DNA of 64,000 nucleotides, from contig NC_134701.1 in the NCBI RefSeq assembly GCF_043290135.1, positions 99,523,202-99,587,201 of the forward strand, written 5' to 3'. The position numbers were made by a program, and so were the translations under genes. The notes under the pieces are model-generated. The model did not search any database. It worked only from the letters and a program-made list of their open reading frames with translations, and was not told the origin of the DNA. Shown here one piece after another: positions 54,331-64,000 of this stretch; position 1 is the stretch's first letter, and each line of letters begins with the position of its first letter. Origin of the DNA: Rhipicephalus microplus. Lineage: Eukaryota > Arthropoda > Arachnida > Ixodida > Ixodidae.

Positions 54331-55146
54331 TTCCTAAGTGCGGCCACGGCAGCAACAAAATGACTTTCATGCTTTATTTAACCACTGTAACATCAAAGAA
54401 AACTTATGGTGGAAACACAAGAGGTACGAAGCACTGAAATCCCGATATATTCGCACGCGTGTGAGTGAACGAACATGCCTGATACGGATTTTGACCACGC
54501 CGTGTGAAGGCGTGCACGCATCGCTAGGCGTGGGGTGGTGTGGGGTTTCGACTTTAAAGCGTACGCGCCCGACGCACGACCCGGGTGCCATCTCGCTACT
54601 AACGGCGAAAGCGAGGTGATGTTGCTGAGCTTTGAGGACCGCAAACGGTACATGTATATACATAGCTTGCCGTTAACAAACTGAGTAACGAGTGCGTTGT
54701 GGTATATAGAAGTTTTCATGGCTCGATAAGGAGCGAGAAGTCGTGGACTCGACGCCACGCTAAAGAACCTTTAGGAGCTTGCTCCTGAAGGTTTCTTAGC
54801 GGGGCGTTTTCCATTTATTCTGCCGTCGTAGCCACGCTCCTTTTCGAGCAAATGACTCAAAATGGTACGCGATGCGCGCGTATCTCATATGAGAACGCAC
54901 TCTGGTCGTACGACGCTACCCTAGAAATACGAGAGCTCAGACGTCAGACGCAACCGACGTGACCACCGTCCGTTGGCGTGTCCATAGTTGGCAATTTTCC
55001 AAGGCACGGGAATTTCAATGCCCCTAATAGCACACGTCTTTGTATGATGACTGAGTGGATGGACATAAAATTCAGGGATTACCAGATTTACCTTCCAGAG
55101 CAAACTTCTTTATGATCATTCACTTCATTGATATGGCGTAATGAAT
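54331..55146. other. Unrecognised sequence with a 21-bp-arm hairpin
   Basis: Short frames only, most of them overlapping. The one clear structure is the hairpin at 54758-54801. A small hairpin-like TCTCGCT...GCGAGG lies at 54,592-54,616. Confidence 0.35.
54758..54801. other. Hairpin with 21-bp arms
   Basis: CGCTAAAGAACCTTTAGGAGC, a 2-base loop (TT), then GCTCCTGAAGGTTTCTTAGCG: 19 of 21 pairs match. Confidence 0.8.
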
Positions 55147-55940
55147 CTCGTTTTATGGGCGAAGCTCCGTAAGCCGTTAATCGTGCGTCCACGATGTATG
55201 TAGCAGTACTCGTAGTTGTAGTTTTCATAGTAGTAGGTAGGCACCTCCACCGACTAGAGGAGTGGCATGCGCGCATCGTTTTGAATTGAGGAGGAAAGCC
55301 GTGCATGTAATTCATAAATAAAAAAGTTAGTTGTTTCTAATGAAATAACCTACAGAGACGAGTATCCGTGATTTATTATTTATTAAAATTATCCTTCAAT
55401 TTGATACTTCCTAAAGAAACTAAAGAAACTAGTAACAGAAGGACGCTCTTTGGGCACCATCTGACCAAAACGGTTACCACGTTAAATTCGCTAGCGGTAA
55501 CCTTCTTGTCTTCGAAACCTTTAAAGAGGGTCAGGCCACTGTGCTATGAACTAGCGGTGATGAAAGGTGGGAACAAGACAAGAGAGTGAACGCGTGCTGC
55601 TCCTCTAGTCCGTCCATGCCACCTCTCGTTCAGTCTTTGAAATGTCCACTGGCTGGCGGTACTTCTAATGATAAAAATATGTGATATGGCGGCACTTGTA
55701 GCGTTCACTAGATAGATGGACGGATGTACAAGCGCACGGACGAACGGGAGAACAGACAGACAGACACAGTCATGAACGGCCGAACCTACGCACAGATAGA
55801 CTGGCGCAAGTACGGACAGACGCAAAAACCAACGAACGGACGCATAGACGGATGCACAAACTAACGAATGGACGAACGCACGAACAGACGGAAGCGTGAA
55901 CGTACTGACGGGTGCTTCGCACCACTCATCATGATGCAGT
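55147..55940 (+). repeat. GGAC-minisatellite family, copy 2 (plus strand)
   Basis: It starts at GGGCGAAGCTCCGTAAGCC and a TCGTGCGTCCACGATG segment. The middle has CTCTCGTTCAGTCTTTGAAA, TGATATGGCGGCACTTGTAG and a run of GGAC, GGAT and CAGA-type tetranucleotides (55,710-55,905), and it ends TGCTTCGCACCACTCATC. Order and spacing match copy 3 (57785-58572). It contains no transposase frame, so it is probably a non-autonomous family. Confidence 0.75.
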
Positions 55941-55969
55941 GTATATCCTGTGATTTTTTGGGGAGGGTG

Positions 55970-56045
55970 GGCTAAGCTCCTTATTCCGTGGGTCGTGCGT
56001 CCACGTTGTACGTGGTAGTAGTAGTGGTTCGTAGTACACTATTAA
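55970..56045 (+). repeat. GGAC-family, copy 2b (left end only)
   Basis: GGGCTAAGCTCCTTATTCC, then GGGTCGTGCGTCCACG and a TAGTAG run. It is the left end of the same family, only 76 bp long. Confidence 0.55.
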
Positions 56046-56220
56046 AAACTTAGTAATAAATTTAGCAACGGAAGCGGTTTATACCTCTATGACCCCGTTA
56101 CTACATATTGCGACCATTTTACTACCTCAAAAGTATACCAGTGGTAATAAATGTATGTCGTAGTAAATAGTACTACCTGAGGTAGTAAATATTACTACAT
56201 GCCTACGTGCACTTTGAGAC
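56046..56220. repeat. TAGTA-rich foldback
   Basis: The stretch is full of TACTACC, GTAGTAA and TAATAAA elements. GTAGTAAATAGTACTACC and GAGGTAGTAAATATTACTAC form an imperfect palindrome centred near 56,179. Confidence 0.6.
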
Positions 56221-56601
56221 GCGCGCACGGTTTCCCATCAGGGGTGGAGGGAGTAACTTACCGAAGGCTTTTAAAACCACCCATATTTATCAATTATTTC
56301 GGTATAAGCTACAGACTACCATCAGAAATTTGAAAAAAGGGCCTTAGCCATGCCGCGCCCCGGCTACAGGGCTGGGCGAAGGTACATAGGAGCGCCCACT
56401 CTCTCTAGCTATGTCAATATATTGGGCACCTTATGCTCCCTCCCTCCTAAATAACTAGAGAGAGAACCCTCCCCCTTCTCATGCGCACGACTATGCGTGC
56501 ACACAGACGTCCGCTTACCCTTTGTAAAGGAAGAGGGTGCGGCCGTATGTAGACCTATTGGGCATGGAAGCTCCCTCGTCCGCGTCCTATCAAAAGCTGA
56601 A
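56221..56601. other. Unrecognised sequence
   Basis: Short frames only. No recognised repeat before the TA tract. Confidence 0.35.
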
Positions 56602-56696
<95 letters not shown>

Positions 56697-56702
56697 TATA
56701 TG
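56602..56702. repeat. TA microsatellite
   Basis: (TA)n of about 100 bp. Confidence 0.97.
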
Positions 56703-56960
56703 GTTTGTCGGGAAATAAACACGCATATTCGAATGCAAAGCCCCTCCAGTGTTTACTGCTGGTGAAAGTTTTCTCTCTGATATATACTGAAATCCCCGTT
56801 TTATAATTGTGTGGCTTTATTTTATGCCGACAATTGGCTCATTGGCCCGAAACGCCTCTCTTACTTTCACTCATGATAATGATCAAATGTTTAAAAGAAT
56901 TGTTATTTTATTTTTTATATTTTAGATCATCTGATACGTTCAGTTCTGATCATGTAATAC
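56703..56960 (+). repeat. Weak hammerhead-like string and AT-rich spacer
   Basis: CCGACAATTGGCTCATTGGC then CCGAAACGCC at about 56,827-56,856 resembles the stem II and GAAAC part of the cores at 52 kb, and it also follows a TA tract. The CTGANGA half is absent (CCGACAA), so it is at best decayed. Confidence 0.25.
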
Positions 56961-56999
56961 TCTCTATTACAACGGAAAATTAATGTAGGTGTCTATTTT

Positions 57000-57190
57000 T
57001 TTGTACACACGACGTTACTGAGAGCCAACAGACAACCAAGTAAGTGAAAGCACAGGGCATGTTATTAGTAGTAAATTCATTTTAAAGGGGAGAAAATTAT
57101 TGTCGTGAAAAGTCAAGTGTCTGCTGACTGAAACTGATCCTTGAACTTTCGAATAACGCTCTGATGCTCTACCAAGGGAGAAACAGTGGT
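57000..57190 (-). repeat. tRNA-like SINE head, minus strand (related to 43.0 kb)
   Basis: TGATGCTCTACCAAGG at 57,162-57,177 is the A-box side of a tRNA head on the minus strand. Upstream are AATAACGC and CTTTCGA, and the tail has ACAGGGCATGTTATTAGTAG, which matches the ACAGGGGAAGTTATTAGAAC tail at 42,960. The B box is degraded. Confidence 0.5.
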
Positions 57191-57784
57191 GGTAGTACTC
57201 CCATACACTTTATGACCTATATCAGTAGACTGAAGTTCGGTTGTGCTTCACTATAATGTCTGCCTAGAGAAGATTTTTAACGTACATTGAGACAATGACC
57301 AAATATTCTGGCATGCGCGTTCAAGCTTAATCCTCATGTGTATCAGGAATAAAGACATCATACGACATATCGCGAGATATGACAATAGAGTCGATATATC
57401 AAAAGACTTGTCACAACATATGATGATACACCACAAGTCCGGTTGAAGTTGTTCGGGTCATAAAGAATGGTACAAGAGTACGACGTGATCAATGTAACTC
57501 GCAGCAAATGGCTTTACGCGGTGATGTGTTGGTGCAAGATTTTCGATTGTTGAAAGCTCAGCCGACCTCAGAGTTGTGGCATTCACATGTGACAAAGAGA
57601 AATCTTCGGGATTGAGTAGCGGGGGCAGCTTGCAAGCAACGTTACTAGATACGTTGGTTGCAGTGAGCTGAGAACATTGATTTCAAGGGGGTCTTAATAA
57701 AACATATGCTTCAACCTGTCCTCCTATTTGCAAGCGCTGCCGAGCTGACTTTTAGCACCACTCTTCGTGTTCTTGGTGATTTTT
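57191..57784. other. Unrecognised sequence
   Basis: No frame with a recognised domain. Confidence 0.35.
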
Positions 57785-58572
57785 AGGGGCGGAGCTCCTT
57801 ATGGCGGCACCCGTTCGTCTCTCGTGGTCATAGTAGTGTGTAATAAGTATTACGTTTTAATTTCCAAGGTGGTGCCAGTGAGATATTTCTTCTGTGCGTT
57901 GTTAGGCAATAAAAGATAGTGCTCAATGTAAATTCTAATGACTGCTAAGGGGGATTGAGACATGAGAATTCAGCTTTTAGATAACACGCACGCTGCGAAT
58001 TTTTTATTGTTCAACAACGCACAGAAGACAAGAAAGGTTTGCTACGTTATACTTGCTGGGGGTAACCTTCTAGGTTTTAGAAAGGTTTAGCAAGCATCGG
58101 GCCACAGTGCCATGAATGCAGTGAACTAGTATATACTATGAACTCGAGGTGGTTAAAGGTGGAACGTAGACACGAAACGCAAGCCGTAAGAAAGTGTGCG
58201 TGTGCTTCCTCTCGTTCAGTCCTTGCAATGTCCGCTGGATGGTGGTGCTTCTATATGAGGAGTATATCATGAAAAGATGCGAGATGGTGGTACTTGGAGT
58301 GTTAAAAAGGTGGACGAACGGACACACAGACAGATGCATGGACGGACGCATGAATGCCTGCACAGAAGGATGGACGCATGGACGGACACAGGAGTGGATG
58401 CATGGACGAAAGCAGGGACGGACGCACAGATGAAGGTGTGGACGCACTAACGGACGCACGCATGGACGGGCGCATAGGCGCACGGGCGGCCAAACAGACG
58501 CATGCATGGATGGACGGAAGCAAGAACGAATGGATGGAAGGATGCTTCGCCCCACTCTCCATCATTCACTCC
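57785..58572 (+). repeat. GGAC-minisatellite family, copy 3 (most complete)
   Basis: It starts at GGGGCGGAGCTCCTTATGG and CACCCGTTCGTCTCTCGTGG, runs through CCAAGGTGGTGCCAGTGAG and GCGAATTTTTTATTGTTC, then CTCTCGTTCAGTCCTTGCA, AGATGGTGGTACTTGGAGTG and a long run of ATGGACGGACGC-type tetranucleotides (58,310-58,535). It ends GATGCTTCGCCCCACTCTCC and ATCATTCACTCC. About 790 bp long with no coding frame. The frames built on the tetranucleotides are artefacts. Confidence 0.78.
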
Positions 58573-60304
58573 TTGGATATGCTGCCATTTTTTGCTCGCT
58601 AACTTTGCCTGCGGACCTTTTCGGCAACATATACCTTCTACGCAATGAGCTGCGTGCCGTGATTGCTCCGCGACTACGACGAGCATCCTGTATTGCGTAT
58701 ATTGTTTCTCTCTTACAGCCCCCATATGATGGTCTGTTTATTATCATCAATCACACACCCGAAAATCACTACCTGCTGCTCATCAACAGCCGGTAAGACA
58801 CGGTATCGATTGACCGTCTCAAACCTGCATACTTCGACACCAACACCTCAATAACGTGTGATATTACAATGACTTCTAACTTCATAACTGCCACGTGCAA
58901 TTCGCGGCTCAAAAGCGTGCCTAAGTCCCACCTGTTAAACGCTCAGGACTTCCTGAATAGAAGGCGGGCGCGTAGCAAAAGAGTGAGACCAGAAGCAACG
59001 ACCATGACAACGCTAACACGGGATGGTAGCGCCTATTCTTGTTTGCGTCTCCATAAATTGGCTGACATGAAATGTATTCTTTGTAGCCTCACAAACTCGA
59101 CACCTCTGTGCCTGCTTCCACAGGGGAATAGAGTAACTGTTAGAAATATAGTGTGGTTGGTACTCTTCAGCTTTTTTTCAAAGTAGGAACAATGATCGTA
59201 GAAGAAAGTCATACTGATTGTCATTGACAGACAATGACAAGTAGATACCATATTTTCAGTCTAGCTTCAGTTTGCAGTGGATTTTTTTTTACTGTCAAGT
59301 TAAAAAAAGATCGCACTCAGAGCATCAGGAATAAAAACTGGGTGGTAACATGCGCATTGATGGCAGAAAGGGTGAGCGGTGTGCTCACATATGCAGTGTG
59401 CACAAAAGGTCGCCTGAAATTCACTCTGCATTCTATACGTCATTCTTTTTTTTTAGTTTGATCTATTTCTACACAACACCGAAGTTCTTGGTCATGATCA
59501 GTCTGACTCGCAGAGTGTTAGTCACGTTAGCTTGACGAACGTGAACTTCATCACCCAACCTTATTGAACGCCCCAAGATTTGCGTTCAAATGCCTCCATA
59601 AGCATAGTATTGATGATGGCTGAAGGGCCTACACTTTTGTCGCCTCACAAGAAAAAGATCTTAGAAACATTCGGTTTCATTAGACTTGGTTAGAAATTAT
59701 CCAGCAAATAGTTGGACAAGCAAAGCTAATAAATGTGCCAACACGTAAGTAAAGATTACTAGAACGTTGCCACGCTTTCGACCTGAAATTGACGTTGCCA
59801 TGTAAGCTCGTAAAGTAACGACCAACGACAAACCTGGCAGGCGAGTGCAATAAAAAGGAAGAATGCTGAAATACTATATGTTTCATACTTCAAGAGGAAT
59901 ACGAAGTTAGTGAGAAGCAGTAACCATCTAATACAGAGAAGTTTATCTTTCTCCAGTGTGCCACGTCAGAGAAAGCTAAAACGCCAAAACTGTAAAAATG
60001 AAATGATTTTCAGTAGGTGCATGTTTCTCAAACGCAGGTCTATACGGTTTGAGCAGAGATATAGGTGCACGTGAAAACATATATATAGCTACAAAGGCAG
60101 AGACGTTCTTAGGAGTTCAGGTGAAATTGCATAAAAATTCATACAATAAATCCACACATTGAAGCGAGACCAATGGTTACGCACTCACATGTTAAAGTAA
60201 CACCCCTGACTGCAAAATCACTCTACAGAGACTAAGAGAAAAATAATGTTGCAACAACTCTTGTTCAGGGCGGATTGGAATTAAAGAAGCGCTGTGGGGG
60301 ATTA
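58573..60304. other. Unrecognised sequence
   Basis: About 1.7 kb with frames of at most 105 codons (58869-59186, plus). None has a recognised domain. Confidence 0.4.
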
Positions 60305-60364
60305 TGTCAAACTGTACGGATTATGGGGGATTCAATAATCCCCCATAATCCATACAGTTTGACA
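60305..60364. repeat. Strong hairpin with 28-bp arms
   Basis: TGTCAAACTGTACGGATTAT followed by GGGGGATT, a 4-base loop (CAAT), then AATCCCCCATAATCCATACAG and TTTGACA. 27 of 28 pairs match. The poly-G/C core is GGGGG and CCCCC. Confidence 0.92.
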
Positions 60365-61534
60365 AAACTTTTGCACTAAACCTCCATCTCTCTTGACCAG
60401 TCCATATCAGCTCGTACAAACAGTGGGAAGTTGCAAAAACGGCATAATCTGTCCAGAGGGCGTCACAAACGACCACCCATTTCTCCTGCTTTCACGGGTT
60501 GCTGCAGAACTCCACGCTACATATATGCGCCCCCCTCCCCCTTGTCCGGATTGAAAGACGCCGTACTCAACGTGTGCGAGGTTAAGGCATTAGAACCTTT
60601 CCTTTGTAAGTCATAAGCGGACTCGTTTCCGCACCCATGCACTCAGAGAGAGAAGAGCCACTAGAGCAAAAGAGCACACGCCAGAGTGATCTTTCGGAAG
60701 AGGTGATTATACGCGCTGAATCAACGATTTGTGAGGAATCCTGGCTCATGAGTATGTGAATCTCGAGTGGCATTAGGTACAATGACCATTGTGTTTCGCT
60801 AGGGTTAAGCAAGAGAATTTCCTATGAGGGCTTCGCATTCCTTCTTTTGGCGACATGTTTAAACCTTTGATGAAGAACCGGCACTGTTCGCGGAGGAATA
60901 TGTCCAACACAATGCATGCAACAGCTCCAAAGATTATTGCCTGGCTGATAAAATCAATCATACAGGTTATTATTTCGGTGAATTGTTCAGCTTCATTAGT
61001 GGTTTCAAGCTGCATGGCAGAGAAACGGCTGAAACGCTAAATGTGAATAGAAATAGTCACGTAAAGTCAGGTAAATCTTTACCTATAGTGCATAAGCGGC
61101 CGTTTTTTCTGTGTGTCTTTCCCATGCGCCTGAATTATGTATCAGTTGAATTAAGAACAAGTGTATGCCCATGAAGCACATGCTCACGAAGCAGTTCTTT
61201 GTAAGTTAGTTTCATGACATGGCGCTGACAAACAAAAAGTGGCCACTACGCACAATGGCTAAAGGTTTGGCCGACTCCACATAAACACCACATTGCTATA
61301 TTCATTTTACACAAACAGACATCTTGCAGTGAACTTATAGTATGGCAGCGCAAGCCTCTTGAACTTTTATGTTTCACAAAATATTAGCGCCCCGTCCAAA
61401 ACTTTTTGCTTAAACTCCATTGTCATATTATCATTTCGACATTGTTGTAAGTTCCCAGTAGTTATCAGACAACGTTGGTCCATTAAAAATCAGACATATC
61501 TAAATAAAATAAATTTTCTGTCCTTGCCTACAAG
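60365..61534. other. Unrecognised sequence
   Basis: Apart from the 80-codon frame described below, no frame of note. Confidence 0.35.
60773..61015 (-). CDS. Uncharacterised 80-codon frame with one likely membrane segment
   Basis: From Met at 61015 the frame reads METTNEAEQF-like polar residues after MQL, then CMIDFISQAIIFGAVACIVL, a hydrophobic stretch of about 18-20 residues. It then has a Lys/Arg-rich tail and stops at 60773. It could be a small membrane protein exon, but no family is recognised, no paralogue is seen and the length is compatible with chance. Confidence 0.15.
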   Translation of the reverse strand: MQLETTNEAEQFTEIITCMIDFISQAIIFGAVACIVLDIFLREQCRFFIKGLNMSPKEGMRSPHRKFSCLTLAKHNGHCT

Positions 61535-61543
61535 GATAGATAG

Positions 61544-61574
<31 letters not shown>

Positions 61575-61635
61575 GAGAGATAGATAAATAGATAGATAGA
61601 TAGATAGATAGACAGATAGATAGATAGATAGATAT

Positions 61636-61711
<76 letters not shown>
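61535..61711. repeat. GATA microsatellite
   Basis: (GATA)n with a few GAGA, AATA and GACA interruptions over about 175 bp. Confidence 0.97.
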
Positions 61712-61712
<1 letters not shown>

Positions 61713-62670
61713 GTTATGCTTGCGGCGCGCAAAGGATGGCCAGTCGGAAGATGGCGCCCGACGAAAAGGGAAGTTAATTGAAAGAGGCTGCCCAGACGCG
61801 GACTAAGCCGTTCTCCTTAGAACGCGTCTTTGTAGTTCAAACCCGTGAGCCTTTTTTTACCATTTGTTCACCGCACCTTGTGCTGGGGAGTCACCCGCAC
61901 GGCGCTAGCACTCTCACGGTGAGCCAGACTGAGAAATAAGTGGTCGCTGTTGCGACTGAGCTCACGACAAGATAATGTGGCGTAATGTTGTAACAATACG
62001 CGTCGATAGAAAGCGGAATTGTGTCTACTAACGCCAGACAGCCAACCGGCCGTCCAGACAGGCTTCTTGACGCACAAAAACGTCAATGAAACTGTACGTC
62101 GTTAGAATGACGGAGTTCTTTTTTGCCGATGCTCGGAGTATAGCTAAGTGTAGGAACGTAGAGGTGGAGACCCATCTCTGAGGAAAGGACAGTTTTTTGC
62201 TCCATTGGTGAAGCACCGAGTAGGGGTTCGTCCCACGAGGCTGTCTCAGAGGCGAAGGGAAGTATTTAATGAAGAGAAATGGATAGAAGGGGAGCTTCGT
62301 GCTCGAAAACGAGATTGGGAAGTGGGGACAGAGGTCGTGCTTAGCGCAGACTCTGATCTAAGGTTGATACTACGTTGAGGGCACAGAGGTCGTGCTTAGC
62401 GCAGACTGTGATCCATCGTTGATACTATGTTGAGAAGTTGGTGTCGATGTGTGGAGTATACGAAGGGCTGGGCAAGTAACCCCAATGTTATTATTAATAC
62501 AGCACAGTGCTTACTGTATGGTCGGTTTAGTGGGCACCCCGGCCTTTGTTTGTTAGTAAGTGTAAGTGTGTAAATAAACTGAAGTTTGTCAGGAAGAGAG
62601 CAAGCAGTTCAGTTCTTCAATGTGTCGTCGTTATTATCTGAACCATTGGGATTACATCCGTCATCCCAAT
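61712..62670 (+). repeat. LTR-like stretch with a 55-bp duplication, uncertain
   Basis: A 55-bp unit (CAGAGGTCGTGCTTAGCGCA start) occurs at 62329-62383 and 62384-62438. Downstream lie a TAAATAAAC polyadenylation-like signal at about 62,571 and ATTGGGATTACATCCGTCAT with CCCAAT, a small hairpin at about 62,645-62,669. This order is consistent with the promoter and R-U5 end of an LTR. No second copy and no primer site beginning TGG were seen, so this is weak. Confidence 0.3.
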
Positions 62671-62678
62671 CTTAACTG

Positions 62679-62705
62679 ATAGATAGATAGATAGATAGAT
62701 AGATA
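62679..62705. repeat. GATA microsatellite
   Basis: (GATA)n of about 25 bp. Confidence 0.95.
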
Positions 62706-62804
62706 TTTTAATGTTGGTAAGTGTGTAGTGATAAATAACGCATATAAAGAAGGCAAACAAACTGCTGCTTCGGCGAGTTGTTTCATGAATAAGAAACATA
62801 TATC
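62706..62804. other. Short spacer
   Basis: No gene or repeat seen between the GATA tract and the SINE. Confidence 0.4.
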
Positions 62805-63041
62805 GCCCCACCACAGTGGTCGAGTGGCTAAGGTATTCGGCTGCTGACCCGCAAGTCGCGGGATCAAATTGCGGCTGCGGAGGCCACTTTCTTGATGGAG
62901 GCGAAAATTCTGTAGGCCCGTCCGCTCAAATTTCTGTGCACGTAAAACAACCCCAGACGGTCAAATTATTTGAGCCCTGCACTGCAGCGTCTGTCATACG
63001 CATATGGTGGTTTCAGGACATTCATCCCCAAATATCTATCT
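62805..63041 (+). mobile_element. tRNA-derived SINE, Ruka type (copy 3)
   Basis: AGTGGTCGAGTGGCTAAGG (A box) and GTCGCGGGATCAAATTGCGG (degraded B box) are followed by CTGTAGGCCCGTCCGCTC and CCCAGACGGTC, and the copy ends in CCCCAAATATCTATC. Its length matches copies 1 and 2. No convincing target duplication, so it is old or its flanks have decayed. Confidence 0.85.
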
Positions 63042-64000
63042 AAAGTAGATTTATCCGTGCAAAAAGGCGCAACAATTAGGAAGGAACACACAGACACAGT
63101 GCCGTGTCTGTGTGTTTTTTTATTTTTGCGTTAGTAAACATATAATAAAGGCTGGGCATCACACCAGGACGCCCACGCCCTATACTGTAGACAAAATTTC
63201 CGCCATTCTGGTGGTGCGAATGTCACCTCGTCAATAGCATATACGCGTCTTTTCTATCACTATATACACATCAGCTTCGTTTCCGGGCAGATATATATAA
63301 TCAGCAGATTGGTGGTTTCATGCATACAAAGATAACAACCCACAAAGGGGTGTTCGCAGGATATTTTGTGCCACGAGTCAATAAATGTTAATTTAAACCA
63401 ATTCAATCTTGACTTCTCGCTGGAAGACAAAATAGAACCGACATTCTAAACACAAATTTTTCAACGTCATTGCTTTAAGTTTATCGCTTTAGAGTTAATG
63501 TGCCAGAAGATTAACGTTTTGAATGTGTGTCAGTAATCTAGAGAAATGTTGTAAAATGCTCCAAATATACTTAAACGAAACACACATACGCATAATTTAC
63601 ACGCAAGTACACAGAAAAACAGTGGCACGTGTTACCTGTATTAGTTTGTGGATTAGTTTCGAACTGCTTAATACAACCTCTAAGAGCACCCGAGTACTGC
63701 AGGAATGACTAGACAACTACACTGCAATGCAAAAACCGTAATTTCTGTCTATTACACTGAAAATTCTTGTACTGGCCATGGTGTTTGAAATGCCATGAGT
63801 GTAGGTACAGTGGGAGAAGTGCGGCGGAAAAAGTGTTCTCGACGACGGAACAAAAGCGTCACTGAAAAGGGAAGTCACAAGCAGAAGAAAGAAATAAGAA
63901 AAGGCTTAGTAAGCTAAGGGAGTGGCACGAATTGTGCGTTGAGCTAGATAAATTCTCCCAGTGGGCGCGTGCCAGCCTCTGCGAATGAAAGGAATAGTGG
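63042..64000. other. Unrecognised AT-rich sequence to window end
   Basis: No frame above 61 codons and no recognised repeat, apart from the hairpin listed next. Confidence 0.4.
63086..63115. other. Perfect 12-bp hairpin
   Basis: ACACACAGACAC, loop AGTGCC, then GTGTCTGTGTGT. The run of T after it would look like a Pol III terminator if this were transcribed from the plus strand. Confidence 0.8.

Noticed and set aside
56827..56856. Third hammerhead-like core near 56.8 kb
   Set aside because: The CTGANGA half reads CCGACAA. It is kept only as a weak possible relic.

Overview
The window is a repeat-filled stretch of an arthropod nuclear genome. It is most likely from a hard tick, probably a metastriate such as Rhipicephalus or a relative. 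The main evidence is three copies of a tRNA-headed SINE that I recognise as the tick Ruka type, tick-like LINE 3' tails, Ty3/gypsy and Penelope-like retroelements, and many TA and GATA microsatellites. This identification rests on recalled family features, not on a search. I found no intact host protein-coding gene, rRNA or convincing functional tRNA. Nearly all open frames are decayed transposon genes or chance frames.

Layout. 0-6 kb: a LINE 3' tail (255-565), 61-bp and 49-bp tandem repeats, a GC-rich block, a tRNA-like head, then AT-rich unique sequence. 6-9.1 kb: a repeat with inverted ends (6029-6985), a decayed Penelope-like element with RT and GIY-YIG remnants (7215-8318), and a tRNA-containing repeat on the minus strand. 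9-28.7 kb: mostly unique sequence with a 146-bp tandem repeat (10298-10590), a GGAC-type family copy next to GATA repeats (11566-12021), two Ruka-type SINEs (16412-16649 and 27001-27240), other tRNA-like heads and a 5'-truncated LINE (22300-23150). 28.7-33.6 kb: Gypsy-A, with two LTRs of about 0.75 kb, a PPT and a broken minus-strand pol, but no gag. 33.6-43 kb: unique sequence, small repeats and a probable LTR plus leader (41698-42225). 43.1-45.8 kb: a gag-only LTR element with LTRs of about 130 bp (NA-C). 45.8-51.3 kb: Gypsy-B, with gag, protease, RT, RNase H and integrase on the minus strand. It is broken by stops and frameshifts and capped by an inverted duplication of its own 5' leader. 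52.2-52.8 kb: hammerhead-ribozyme-like cores, two of them head-to-head in a palindrome, among TA tracts. 55-58.6 kb: copies of the GGAC-minisatellite family. 60-64 kb: a strong hairpin, GATA tracts, an LTR-like stretch and a third SINE.

How the parts relate. Autonomous elements (the Ty3/gypsy pair, Penelope-like, LINEs) and their dependants (tRNA-headed SINEs, the gag-only LTR element, MITE-like repeats) share the locus. None of the autonomous copies looks active. Gypsy-B has an Asn in place of the first catalytic RT Asp. Gypsy-A has lost gag and its YLDD motif. The Penelope-like RT is split by stops. The freshest insertion is the SINE at 16412-16649, which has identical 14-bp flanking duplications.

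The most interesting structures are the palindrome of hammerhead-like cores at 52.5 kb and the head-to-head duplication of the Gypsy-B leader at 50.9-51.3 kb. Both are candidates for unusual insertion or repair products, and the first may also be a pair of ribozymes.
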